Shown here: one piece after another, positions 21,381 through 29,261 of the stretch | How the letters are laid out: each line of letters starts with the position of its first letter | Position numbering within the stretch: the stretch's first letter is position 1 | Source of the DNA: Pseudomonas poae | GTDB lineage: Bacteria > Pseudomonadota > Gammaproteobacteria > Pseudomonadales > Pseudomonadaceae | DNA: 64,000 nucleotides | Reading direction: 5' to 3' | Assembly (NCBI GenBank): GCA_004000515.1 | Contig: CP034537.1 | Span: forward strand, 7,089,501-7,153,500 | Program-made: the position numbers and the translations under genes | Notes under the pieces: model-generated | The model's input: only the letters and a program-made list of their open reading frames with translations | Databases searched by the model: none | Told to the model about the DNA's origin: nothing

Positions 21381-21471
21381 GGTTTTTTCACTCAGTGGGA
21401 ACGGTTATAGCCTAGACATACTTTGCAACAACCATGTTCCGCAACAAGACTTTTGGGTATGTGGCGCCTGC

Positions 21472-21580
21472 GAGGGCTTCTTCGCGGGCAAGCCCGCTCC
21501 CACATTTACTGTGTTTACACATTTTGATTCGTGAACACATTCAAAGGTGGGAGCGGGCTTGCCTGCGATGAGGCCCTCAA
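21472..21580. repeat. REP doublet between pcaG and pcaT
   Basis: Imperfect arms, GAGGGCTTCTTCGCGGGCAA... (from 21473) and a right arm containing GGGAGCGGGCTTGCCTGCGA (from 21550), enclose the spacer ATTTTGATTCGTGAACACAT (from 21521). The same spacer recurs in the REP pair at 38821-38897. It separates pcaIJFHG from pcaTBDC. Confidence 0.82.
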
Positions 21581-21587
21581 AGCCAAT

Positions 21588-22153
21588 TCAATAATCGAAG
21601 AACACCGTTTCCTTATCGGTCCCCTGCAAAATCACGTTCCACTGATGCACACCCGCCTCATCCGGCTTGGCAATCAAGGTACCGCGCCGCTCAGCGGGTA
21701 CACACGCCAACAACGGGTCATCCCCATTCATCGGCTCGCCATCAAAGTAGATCCGCGTCAGCAGGTGCTTCACCAACCCACGGGCAAACACCAGCACCAC
21801 CAGGTGCGGCGCCTGGTCGTGCCCTTCAGGCCCGGAACGGCACCCGGCTTGATGGTGGTAAAGCGAAACCGCCCTTCCCCATCCACCGGCACCCGGCCAA
21901 AGCCTTCGAAGTTCGGGTCGACAGCCTTGTCCTGCTCGTCTTCCGGGTGGTCGTATTTGCCGGCGGCATTGGCCTGCCAGACTTCGAGCATGGCGTCGTT
22001 GACGACATCACCGTTGCCATCCACCACTTGCCCGCTGATCGCCACGCGCTCGCCGAGGGTAGCGGCGACGGTCAGGTCTTCGCGGTTCAGCCAGGTCAGG
22101 CCGATGTGGTAATACGGCCCGACGGTGTGGGACGTGGTCGCGTTGAGTGTCAT
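21588..22153 (-). CDS. pcaG: Protocatechuate 3,4-dioxygenase alpha subunit (frameshifted as written)
   Basis: Starts MTLNATTSHTVGPYYHIGLT and has the intradiol-dioxygenase fold with DAMLEVWQANAAGKYDHPED and FRFTTIKPGAVPG. One base is missing at the CCC/GGG run near 21821-21824; with it, GLKGHDQAPHLVVLVFARGL continues to the stop. About 188 residues. The alpha chain pairs with PcaH and lacks the iron ligands. It begins one base after the pcaH stop, so the two are translated together. Confidence 0.92.
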
Positions 22154-22154
22154 C

Positions 22155-22859
22155 TCATTTCTCCATCGGCGTGGCGTCGCGGCCGCGCAGAACGATGTCC
22201 CAGCGGTAGCCGAGGGCATAGGAAGGAATGGTTTTTTCCAGGTCGAAACGGGCGATCAGGCGCTGCTTGGCCGAGGTGTCCGGCACGCAGTTGTAGATCG
22301 GGTCGTATTCCAGCAACGGGTCGCCGGGGAAATACATCTGCGTAACCAGGCGTGTCAGCACGCTGGGGCCGAACAGCGAAAAGTGGATGTGCGCCGGGCG
22401 CCACGCGTTGTGGTGGTTGCCCCACGGGTAAGCGCCAGGCTTGATGGTCTGGAACTGGTACCAGCCATCGGCGTCAGTGACAGTGCGGCCAGTGCCGGTG
22501 AAATTCGGGTCCAGCGGTGCGTCATGCAGGTCGCGCTTGTGGTTGTAGCGACCGGCGGCGTTGGCCTGCCAGATCTCCACCAGAATGCCCGGCACCGGCA
22601 GGCCGTTTTCGTCAAGTACACGGCCATGCACGATGATGCGTTCGCCTTGGGGCTCGCCGTCATGCTGGGCAGTGAGGTCGTTGTCCTTCGGGTTGACCCG
22701 CTCGGCGCCGATGGTCGGGCCGGTGATTTCCGACAAGGAATGGGGCAGAAACACCAACGGCTGGGACGGCGAACGCAGGTTCGTCGACTGATAGGCCGGG
22801 TGCAGGTAATCAGGTTGAGTGCCCGCTTGCGGGCGCCGGTATCCAGGCTTGTCACTCAT
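22155..22859 (-). CDS. pcaH: Protocatechuate 3,4-dioxygenase beta subunit
   Basis: The 234-residue catalytic subunit of the intradiol ring-cleaving dioxygenase. The Fe(III) ligands are visible as Tyr in AAGRYNHKRD, Tyr in IKPGAYPWGNHHNAW and the two His of RPAHIHFSLFG. It opens protocatechuate between the hydroxyls to 3-carboxy-cis,cis-muconate. The frame is intact. The start lies 17 bases after the pcaF stop, so pcaHG look like the end of a pcaIJFHG operon. In P. putida pcaHG is a separate locus. Confidence 0.95.
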   Translation of the reverse strand: MSDKPGYRRPQAGTQPDYLHPAYQSTNLRSPSQPLVFLPHSLSEITGPTIGAERVNPKDNDLTAQHDGEPQGERIIVHGRVLDENGLPVPGILVEIWQANAAGRYNHKRDLHDAPLDPNFTGTGRTVTDADGWYQFQTIKPGAYPWGNHHNAWRPAHIHFSLFGPSVLTRLVTQMYFPGDPLLEYDPIYNCVPDTSAKQRLIARFDLEKTIPSYALGYRWDIVLRGRDATPMEK

Positions 22860-22876
22860 GGTGCAGTCCTCTCTTA

Positions 22877-24079
22877 TTAGATGCGTTCAATCGCCAGTGC
22901 CAAGCCTTGCCCGACACCCACACACATGGTTGCCAGGCCTTTGCTGCCGCCGGTTTTTTCAAGTTGATGCAGGGCCGTCAGTACCAGCCGCGCGCCGCTC
23001 ATGCCCAGCGGGTGGCCGAGGGCGATGGCGCCGCCGTTCGGGTTGACCTGCGGCGCGTCGTCAGCGATGCCCAGTTCACGCAGCACTGCCAAGCCTTGGC
23101 TGGCGAACGCTTCGTTGAGTTCGATCACGTCGAAATCGCTCACCGCCAGGCCCAGGCGCTCTACCAATTTGCGCACCGCCGGTATCGGGCCGATGCCCAT
23201 CACACGGGGTGCAACACCGGCGCTGGCCATGCCCAATACGCGGGCGCGGGCTGTGAGACCGTGTTTCTTGACCGCCTCGGCGGAGGCCAGGATCAACGCC
23301 GCTGCACCGTCATTCACACCCGAGGCATTGCCGGCGGTAACGGTTTTGTCAGGGCCGTTGACTGGCTTGAGTTTGGTCAGCGCTTCCAGGGTCGTGTCGG
23401 CGCGTGGATGCTCATCGTGCTCCACCACGGTCTCGCCTTTTTTATGCGCGACGCGCACCGGCACGATTTCCTCGGCGAAGAAACCCGCGGCTTGCGCAGC
23501 AGCGGTGCGTTGCTGGCTGCGCAGGGCAAAGGCGTCCTGGTCGGCGCGGGACACGTGGTAATCGTCGGCAACGTTATCGGCGGTCTGCGGCATCGCATCC
23601 ACGCCGTACTGGGCTTTCATCAACGGGTTGATAAAACGCCAGCCGATGGTGGTGTCTTCCAGCTTCATGTTGCGCGAAAACGCTGCATCGGCCTTGCCCA
23701 TCACGAACGGTGCGCGGGACATCGATTCGACGCCGCCGGCAATCGCCAGCTCCATTTCGCCGCTGGCAATGGCGCGGAAAGCGGTGCCAATCGCGTCCAT
23801 GCCTGAAGCGCACAAACGGTTAAGGGTCACGCCAGGAATACTCTCCGGCAGGCCCGCGAGCAACAGCGCCATACGGGCGACGTTGCGGTTGTCTTCGCCG
23901 GCCTGGTTGGCGCAGCCCAGGAACACTTCATCCACTGCGCTCCAGTCCACCGAGGGGTTACGTTCGATCAAGGCCTTGATCGGCAGTGCCGCCAAGTCAT
24001 CGGCGCGTACGGTAGACAAGCCACCGCCGAAACGGCCGATGGGGGTACGAATGGCGTCACAGATAAATACATCGCGCAT
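22877..24079 (-). CDS. pcaF: Beta-ketoadipyl-CoA thiolase
   Basis: The 400-residue thiolase has the acyl-enzyme Cys in TLNRLCASGMDAIG (about residue 90), the His in NPNGGAIALGHPLGMSGARL and the second Cys in TMCVGVGQGLALA. It splits 3-oxoadipyl-CoA to succinyl-CoA and acetyl-CoA, the last step of the pathway. Its ATG overlaps the pcaJ stop, which indicates coupling. Intact. Confidence 0.94.
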   Translation of the reverse strand: MRDVFICDAIRTPIGRFGGGLSTVRADDLAALPIKALIERNPSVDWSAVDEVFLGCANQAGEDNRNVARMALLLAGLPESIPGVTLNRLCASGMDAIGTAFRAIASGEMELAIAGGVESMSRAPFVMGKADAAFSRNMKLEDTTIGWRFINPLMKAQYGVDAMPQTADNVADDYHVSRADQDAFALRSQQRTAAAQAAGFFAEEIVPVRVAHKKGETVVEHDEHPRADTTLEALTKLKPVNGPDKTVTAGNASGVNDGAAALILASAEAVKKHGLTARARVLGMASAGVAPRVMGIGPIPAVRKLVERLGLAVSDFDVIELNEAFASQGLAVLRELGIADDAPQVNPNGGAIALGHPLGMSGARLVLTALHQLEKTGGSKGLATMCVGVGQGLALAIERI

Positions 24080-24858
24080 CAGGCTTCTCCCGGCGCTTGG
24101 CCGTGGGCGGCGGCGGTGCGTGCTTCAAGGTCACGCAGGGCGGTCAGTTCTGCCTCAGTAGGCTCGGCGGTGGTGCTGACCTGTTCGGCAAAACGAATCG
24201 CCCAACCGGTGGCCGCGACCACTTGTTCACGGGTCACGCCAGGGTGCAGCGCGGTGACCACGAATTCATGGGTGCCCTCTTCCGGCTCCATGATGCACAG
24301 GTCGGTAATAATCCCTACGGGGCCAGCGCCCGGCAGGCCGAGGCGCTTGCGCGAATCGCCGCCTTCGCCATGGCCGACGGAGGTGATGAAGTCCAGTTTG
24401 TCGACAAACGAACGGGACGATTGCTTGAGGATGATCAACACGCTCTTGGCGGAGCCGGCAATTTCCGGCGCGCCACCGGCGCCTGGCAGGCGCACTTTGG
24501 GCTGGTGATAGTCACCGACCACAGTGGTGTTGATATTGCCGAAACGGTCGACCTGGGCTGCGCCGAGAAAGCCGACATCGATGCGCCCGCCCTGCAGCCA
24601 GTAGCGAAAAATCTCACCGGTCGGTACCACGGTGTCGGCGGTCTCAGCCAGCTCGCCATCACCGATGGACAGCGGCAGCACCGAGGGCTTGGCGCCAATC
24701 GGGCCGGACTCGTAGATCAACACCACATCCGGCGATGAAGTCAGGCGCGCCAGGTTGGCGGCCTTGGACGGCAGGCCGATACCGACAAAGCAGACGGCGC
24801 CATTCTTGAGGCGACGCGCAGCGGCGACGGTCATCATTTCATTGGTGGAGTAAGTCAT
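24079..24858 (-). CDS. pcaJ: 3-oxoadipate CoA-transferase subunit B
   Basis: The 259-residue class I CoA-transferase beta chain carries the catalytic Glu in VVLIYESGPIGAKPSVLPLS and the GGRIDVGFLGAAQVDRFGNI segment. With PcaI it transfers CoA from succinyl-CoA to 3-oxoadipate. The start overlaps the pcaI stop (TAATG) and its own stop overlaps pcaF. Intact. Confidence 0.93.
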   Translation of the reverse strand: MTYSTNEMMTVAAARRLKNGAVCFVGIGLPSKAANLARLTSSPDVVLIYESGPIGAKPSVLPLSIGDGELAETADTVVPTGEIFRYWLQGGRIDVGFLGAAQVDRFGNINTTVVGDYHQPKVRLPGAGGAPEIAGSAKSVLIILKQSSRSFVDKLDFITSVGHGEGGDSRKRLGLPGAGPVGIITDLCIMEPEEGTHEFVVTALHPGVTREQVVAATGWAIRFAEQVSTTAEPTEAELTALRDLEARTAAAHGQAPGEA

Positions 24859-25715
24859 TACTTGGCCTCCTGCGCGGTGGCCAGCTTGGCCTGGAATTCA
24901 CTGAAATCGGCAGTGCCGTGGATGTATTCGTCAATCCAGGCGGTAAAGGTCCCACGGTCGCGAGCGATCGGGTCCCACGCCTGGTAGAAGCGGTTATCAC
25001 GCTCGTTGTAACCGTGGGCGTAGGACGGGTGCGCGCCACCGGGAACATGGCACACCGCGGTCAGGGCCCAGGTCGGCAGCACACAGCTGTTCATCGGTGC
25101 GTTCAGGTCGTCGACAATTTCTTCCACGGTGACGATGCAACGCTTGGCCGCCAGGGCCGCTTCCTTCTGCACACCGAGGATGCCCCAGAGCAACACATTG
25201 CCCTTGCGGTCGGCCTTTTGTGCGTGGATCACGGTGACGTCCGGCCGCACCGAGGGCACCGCCGCCAGCACTTCGCCGGTGAATGGGCAGGTGACCGTCT
25301 TGATCAGCGGGTTGACCTTGGGCAGGTCGGAACCGGCGTAGGCACGCAGCACCGCAAACGGCAGGCCGGAGGCTCCAGCGACGTAGGCATTGGCCAGGTC
25401 GGCGTGGCTGTGTTCTTCGATCTCCAGCGGTTGCGGCCACTGCTTCTCGACTGCGTCACGCAGGCGATGCAGGGAACCCACACCCGGGTTGCCGCCCCAG
25501 GAGAAAATCAGCTTGCGAGCGCAACCGGCACCAATCAACTGGTCGTAGACCAGGTCAGGCGTCATGCGCACCAGCGTCAGGTCTTTCTTGCCCTGACGAA
25601 TGATTTCATGACCCGCTGCCGTAGGGATCAGGTGGGTGAAGCCTTCCAGTGCGACGGTGTCGCCGTCGTTCACGAATTGCTTCACCGCGTCACGCAGCGC
25701 GAGTATTTCAGCCAT
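24858..25715 (-). CDS. pcaI: 3-oxoadipate CoA-transferase subunit A
   Basis: The 285-residue class I CoA-transferase alpha chain has the motifs GDTVALEGFTHLIPTAAGHE, IFSWGGNPGVGSLHRLRDA and HAQKADRKGNVLLWGILG. First gene of pcaIJFHG. The start is ATG 25715 behind GGGAG. A pair of PcaR boxes lies 90-122 bases upstream, immediately after the pcaK stop. Intact. Confidence 0.93.
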   Translation of the reverse strand: MAEILALRDAVKQFVNDGDTVALEGFTHLIPTAAGHEIIRQGKKDLTLVRMTPDLVYDQLIGAGCARKLIFSWGGNPGVGSLHRLRDAVEKQWPQPLEIEEHSHADLANAYVAGASGLPFAVLRAYAGSDLPKVNPLIKTVTCPFTGEVLAAVPSVRPDVTVIHAQKADRKGNVLLWGILGVQKEAALAAKRCIVTVEEIVDDLNAPMNSCVLPTWALTAVCHVPGGAHPSYAHGYNERDNRFYQAWDPIARDRGTFTAWIDEYIHGTADFSEFQAKLATAQEAK

Positions 25716-25803
25716 GGGGTGTGGGCTCCCGGTGTGGATCGAAAAAGGCGCTGAGGTGGCGCCGCAGTGCCTTGAAGATTAAGCGGGGGAAATGGGCCAA
25801 ACA

Positions 25804-25837
25804 ATCCGATAATCGACTGAGTGTTCGATTATCGAAC
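25804..25837 (-). promoter_or_regulatory. Tandem PcaR boxes of the pcaIJFHG promoter
   Basis: GTTCGATTATCGAAC (25823-25837) is a perfect 15-base palindrome, and ATCCGATAATCGACT (25804-25818) is a weaker copy. Their centres are 19 bp apart. The sequence matches the GTTCGATAATCGCAC box known for PcaR at P. putida pcaIJ, where the two sites overlap the -35 and -10 region. Confidence 0.8.
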
Positions 25838-25864
25838 GGATTGTTGGCAGGCTATCGATTAGCC

Positions 25865-27205
25865 TCAGGTGGCATCCGCATGGCTGACCATGCCCTTGAT
25901 CACTACCGCAGCGGTGGCCAATGCAGCCGGTATCACCAGGGCGGTGAGTACCTGTTCGAAGTTCCAGCCCAGGCCCAGCAACGTGGCGCCCATCCACGCG
26001 CCAAGGATCGCGCCGAAGCGGCCAATGCCGAGCATCCAGGACACACCCGTGGCACGACCCTGGGTCGGATAGAAGCGCGCTGCCAGGGATGGCATCGCCG
26101 ATTGCGCACCGTTGACGCACATGCCAGCGACCAACACCAACGTCGCCAACAGCGTGATGTTGCCCAGGCTCTGCCCTACCGCGTAGGCAAACACCCCGGC
26201 CAGCAGGTAGAACGTGCCGATGACCTTGTGCGGATTGAACCGGTCCATCGCCCAACCTACGCCTACGGCGCTCAACACACCGCCAAACTGGAATAACGCG
26301 CCGATAAACGCGGCTTGCTCCATGCTGGCACCGCTGTCGCGCATCAGGGTTGGCAGCCAACTGGTCAGCAGATAAACAATCACCAGGCCCATGAAGTAGG
26401 TGAGCCACAGCAGCAAGGTGCCGGCGCTGTAAGTCCCGGAGAAGATCACCGCAAACACGTTGCGCGCTTTTACGGTCTTTTGCTCGGGCACGCTGAACGC
26501 AGTGGCCTGGGCGACGATGCTCGGTTCAATGGGTGAGAGGGTTTTGCGCACTTTGTCGGTGCCACGATTGCGCACCACCAAATAACGCGCCGACTCCGGC
26601 AGCCACAGCACCAATACCACCACCAAAATCAACGGCAGGATGCCGCCGATCATCAACAGGGCGTGCCAACCAAAGGCCGGGATCAGCTTGGCCGAGATAA
26701 AGCCGCCACCGGCCATGCCCAGGTTAAAGCCGCAAAACATGCTGGTGACCAGCAGCGACTTGTGGCGCTCAGGGGTGTATTCGGACAGCAAGGTGGTGGC
26801 ATTCGGCATTCCCGCGCCCAGGCCCAGCCCGGTGAGGAAACGCAACACCAACAGTTGATCGACGTTGGTGCTGTAGGCCGAAGCCAGGCTGAACGCGCCG
26901 AACAGCAACACGGCGCCCACCAAGACGACTTTGCGCCCAAAACGGTCGGCCAACGGGCCAGAGCCCAATGCACCGAACACCATGCCGATCAACGCGGCAC
27001 TCATCACCGGGCCGAGGCTGGCGCGGTCGATGCCCCAGTCCTGAGACAACGCAGGCGCGATAAAGCCCATGGCGGCGGTGTCGAGGCCATCGAGGAAGAC
27101 GATCAGGAAACACAGGATCACTACACGCCACTGATAACGCGAGAGTGGCTGGGCGTTGATAAAGGACTGTACGTCCAGGGTGGTGCTGACAGAAGGCTGA
27201 TTCAT
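25865..27205 (-). CDS. pcaK: MFS 4-hydroxybenzoate/protocatechuate transporter PcaK
   Basis: The 446-residue aromatic acid:H+ symporter has twelve membrane spans. The family motif in helix 1 reads FLDGLDTAAMGFIAPALS (DGxDxA), and the loop reads GPLADRFGRKVVLVGAV. It imports 4-hydroxybenzoate and protocatechuate and is needed for chemotaxis to them in P. putida. The start MNQPSVSTTLDVQSF is ATG 27205; an 84-base longer frame has no ribosome site. The leader GGAAATAACAATA directly before ATG combines the ribosome site with a Crc/Hfq-type AATAACAA motif. Confidence 0.93.
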   Translation of the reverse strand: MNQPSVSTTLDVQSFINAQPLSRYQWRVVILCFLIVFLDGLDTAAMGFIAPALSQDWGIDRASLGPVMSAALIGMVFGALGSGPLADRFGRKVVLVGAVLLFGAFSLASAYSTNVDQLLVLRFLTGLGLGAGMPNATTLLSEYTPERHKSLLVTSMFCGFNLGMAGGGFISAKLIPAFGWHALLMIGGILPLILVVVLVLWLPESARYLVVRNRGTDKVRKTLSPIEPSIVAQATAFSVPEQKTVKARNVFAVIFSGTYSAGTLLLWLTYFMGLVIVYLLTSWLPTLMRDSGASMEQAAFIGALFQFGGVLSAVGVGWAMDRFNPHKVIGTFYLLAGVFAYAVGQSLGNITLLATLVLVAGMCVNGAQSAMPSLAARFYPTQGRATGVSWMLGIGRFGAILGAWMGATLLGLGWNFEQVLTALVIPAALATAAVVIKGMVSHADAT

Positions 27206-27218
27206 TATTGTTATTTCC
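27206..27218 (-). promoter_or_regulatory. Ribosome site overlapping a Crc/Hfq CA motif, pcaK
   Basis: The minus-strand sequence GGAAATAACAATA abuts ATG. AATAACAA and AACAATAA fit the AAnAAnAA pattern by which Hfq/Crc represses catabolic mRNAs in pseudomonads. Catabolite repression of pcaK is the inference. Confidence 0.5.
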
Positions 27219-27333
27219 ACACCGATGGCGGGCCAACGACCTGAGGTCGTCATTATTATTTGCGCGGCGCTGATAGCGCTGCCGCACATTAATAAGCCAG
27301 GGGAAACACCGTCAATTGATCAAACCGGGATCT

Positions 27334-27348
27334 GTGCGGTCACCGAAC
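27334..27348 (-). promoter_or_regulatory. Degenerate PcaR box candidate upstream of pcaK
   Basis: The minus strand reads GTTCGGTGACCGCAC, matching 12 of 15 positions of the PcaR box. It lies between the pcaR stop and pcaK. No convincing second copy is present at 19 bp spacing, so any binding should be weak. Confidence 0.35.
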
Positions 27349-27350
27349 AC

Positions 27351-28193
27351 TTAGGCAAACAACTGCGCACTCAACTCGCGGCTGGCACTGAGCATGCTCG
27401 GCAGAAACCGCTGTTCCAGCTCGCTGCGGCTGACCCGCCCAGCGTGGGTGCTGACGTTGAGCGCGGCCAATACCTGGCCGGAGGCGTCGTACACCGGCAC
27501 CGCGATAGAGCGCAGGCCTTGCTCCAATTCCTGGTCGACGATGCACCACCCTTGCTGACGCACTTGCTGCAGGCATTCAAACAGCGCGGCAGGCGTGGTC
27601 AGGGTGCGGCTGGTCTTGGTTTGCAGGTCGGCGTGGTCGAGGTAGTCCTGCAGCGAGGCGTCATCCAGTGCTGCGAGCAGGATGCGGCCCATGGACGTGC
27701 AATAGGCAGGCAGGCGCCCACCCACCGACAGGTCCACAGAGATCAGGCGCTGGGTGGTGGCCGAACGGGCGATATAGAGAATGTCGTCGCCTTCGAGAGT
27801 GGCCATGTTGCATGCCTCGTGTAACTGCTCACTCATGCGGTCCAGATAGGGTTGGGCCGACACGGCCAACGGCGTCGAGGATAAATAGGCATGACCCAGG
27901 GTGAGCACTTTGGGCAATAGCGAGTACGTGCGCCCATCGGTGGTGGCGTAGCCCAACTTGATCAAGGTGTGCAGGCAACGGCGCACGGCAGCGCGGGGTA
28001 TTTCGGTGCGGTGGCTGATCTGGGCGATGGTGAGGTGGCGTTTGCGTTCTTGAAACGCCTGCACCACGGCCAAGCCACGGGCCAAGGAGGTCATGAAGTC
28101 GGGGTCACCGGTAAACGCCTGGATACGCTTGGCCGGTGAGGCAACGATCGGCGGCGCGACTGACGCGAAAGAGTTGCGCAATTGATCGTTCAT
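27351..28193 (-). CDS. pcaR: IclR-family activator of the beta-ketoadipate pathway, PcaR
   Basis: The 280-residue IclR protein has an N-terminal winged helix (LTIAQISHRTEIPRAAVRRC, about residues 55-74) and a C-terminal effector domain (GDDILYIARSATTQRLISVD, CIVDQELEQGLRSIAVPVYD). In P. putida PcaR activates pca genes with 3-oxoadipate as inducer and represses itself. ATG 28193 (MNDQLRNSFASVAPP) follows AAAGGA; the frame also opens at 28271, which would overlap the PcaR boxes less plausibly. Tandem boxes lie about 97-130 bases upstream. Confidence 0.92.
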   Translation of the reverse strand: MNDQLRNSFASVAPPIVASPAKRIQAFTGDPDFMTSLARGLAVVQAFQERKRHLTIAQISHRTEIPRAAVRRCLHTLIKLGYATTDGRTYSLLPKVLTLGHAYLSSTPLAVSAQPYLDRMSEQLHEACNMATLEGDDILYIARSATTQRLISVDLSVGGRLPAYCTSMGRILLAALDDASLQDYLDHADLQTKTSRTLTTPAALFECLQQVRQQGWCIVDQELEQGLRSIAVPVYDASGQVLAALNVSTHAGRVSRSELEQRFLPSMLSASRELSAQLFA

Positions 28194-28289
28194 GTCGGGG
28201 TCCTTTCTCTTATTGTCATCCGCGAGGGAGGTTGGTTGGCTATTACAAGCCGCGTGCACCGTGATGCACAAGGCAGCGCCTGCAACATT

Positions 28290-28323
28290 GTGCGATTATC
28301 GGACGATCATTCGATAATCGCAA
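28290..28323. promoter_or_regulatory. Tandem PcaR boxes upstream of pcaR
   Basis: GTGCGATTATCGGAC (28290-28304) and ATTCGATAATCGCAA (28309-28323) have centres 19 bp apart, the same spacing as before pcaI. They fit autoregulation of pcaR. Confidence 0.75.
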
Positions 28324-28747
28324 TTTCGTGGCGTGCCGGCCACAGCGGGCTCGGAACAGTTAGCCACGGCGTTATAAGGTCTCACTCTGTTGAAGCTTTT
28401 ATTCCGTCAGAATGTGAGCAAATGACTGACGCTCACGTGTAACAAAACGCTCACACAAAGTTGACGCTTTTTAACTTTATGCCGATAGTGTTATTCAAAT
28501 GCGTCGCTATAATGCACCCTGTGCGGAGGTCGGCCCGGTTTCATTATCGGGATCAGAGCTCGCCAGGTCATGCACAGGCTGTGCATGGTCGGTCGCAACA
28601 ACCTGCCTCGAATGACTGCACTAACAAATGGCCTTCGTACCTAGTTCAAACTTGAACGTCTCACGCGTTCAACTTGGAACAACACCAAGGGTGTCATTCA
28701 GGCAAAAAGCTGCAGCGTAATTACACTCAACTCAATTAGGTAATACT
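28324..28747. other. Intergenic region between pcaR and the 66-residue protein gene
   Basis: No gene of convincing codon use is seen. A perfect 9-bp inverted repeat, CATGCACAG-G-CTGTGCATG, lies at 28569-28587. The later part (28640-28680) holds loose inverted copies of GTTCAA/TTGAAC and an ACACC/GGTGT pair. Their role is unknown. Confidence 0.4.
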
Positions 28748-28948
28748 GTGACGAAAGATGAACTGCGCGCGGAACTTGAGCGCCAGGAGCAACGTTACAA
28801 GGACGTTTACGGCGGGGAAGTCACCACCTACGCCGCCCAGCCTGAACCTGAACGCAAACCATGGCGCAAGCGAGCCAGCCTGCTCGACCAGGCATTTGCC
28901 CAGGAAATCCAAAAGATAGAACAGGAACTCAAAACCGAGGAGTCATAA
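28748..28948 (+). CDS. Conserved small charged protein of unknown function
   Basis: The 66-residue, highly charged protein starts at GTG ([20 protein letters not shown]) and ends [14 protein letters not shown]. Two amphipathic helices, probably coiled, are separated by a Pro/Glu-rich segment ([15 protein letters not shown]). It has no signal peptide, membrane span or cysteine. The in-frame codon use fits the genome, which supports a real gene. I cannot assign a family or function. Confidence 0.6.
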   Translation: MTKDELRAELERQEQRYKDVYGGEVTTYAAQPEPERKPWRKRASLLDQAFAQEIQKIEQELKTEES

Positions 28949-29261
28949 GCAACTCGGTTTCAGCCTGAAGGTATCGCCTCGGTTGCTGGCGTATTGCTAG
29001 CACCCGGCTACCTCTCATCCGACTGCCACCAGCGAAATTTCATACAAATGTTTCAGGCATGACGTTTTCGTGACAATTCCCTGTCAAATCCCCCCTCCGC
29101 TTTATAAATCAAAGACTTGCCAAAGCCCCGAAAACCCTGGGATGCACGCCTCTTCCGCCTGGTTTTTCAGTGAAGATTGTTACCGATGAGCAGCTAGTGC
29201 ATCGATTACCGAGGTTTTCTGGCATAATCGCGCCCCCTTACGACCGGGTCAGAAAACCTTC
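28949..29261. other. Intergenic region upstream of pit
   Basis: No open frame stands out. A TGACAATTCCCTGTCAA stretch (29071-29087) has one half matching the PhoB CTGTCA half-site but no proper 7-4-7 arrangement. TGGCATAAT near 29220 could be a -10 element for pit. Confidence 0.3.

Noticed and set aside
28569..28587. Transcription terminator or regulator site at the CATGCACAG palindrome
   Set aside because: No T run follows and the palindrome is short; listed only as an intergenic feature.
29071..29087. Pho box before pit
   Set aside because: Only one half matches CTGTCA; the spacing and the second half do not fit, and Pit carriers are usually not in the Pho regulon.
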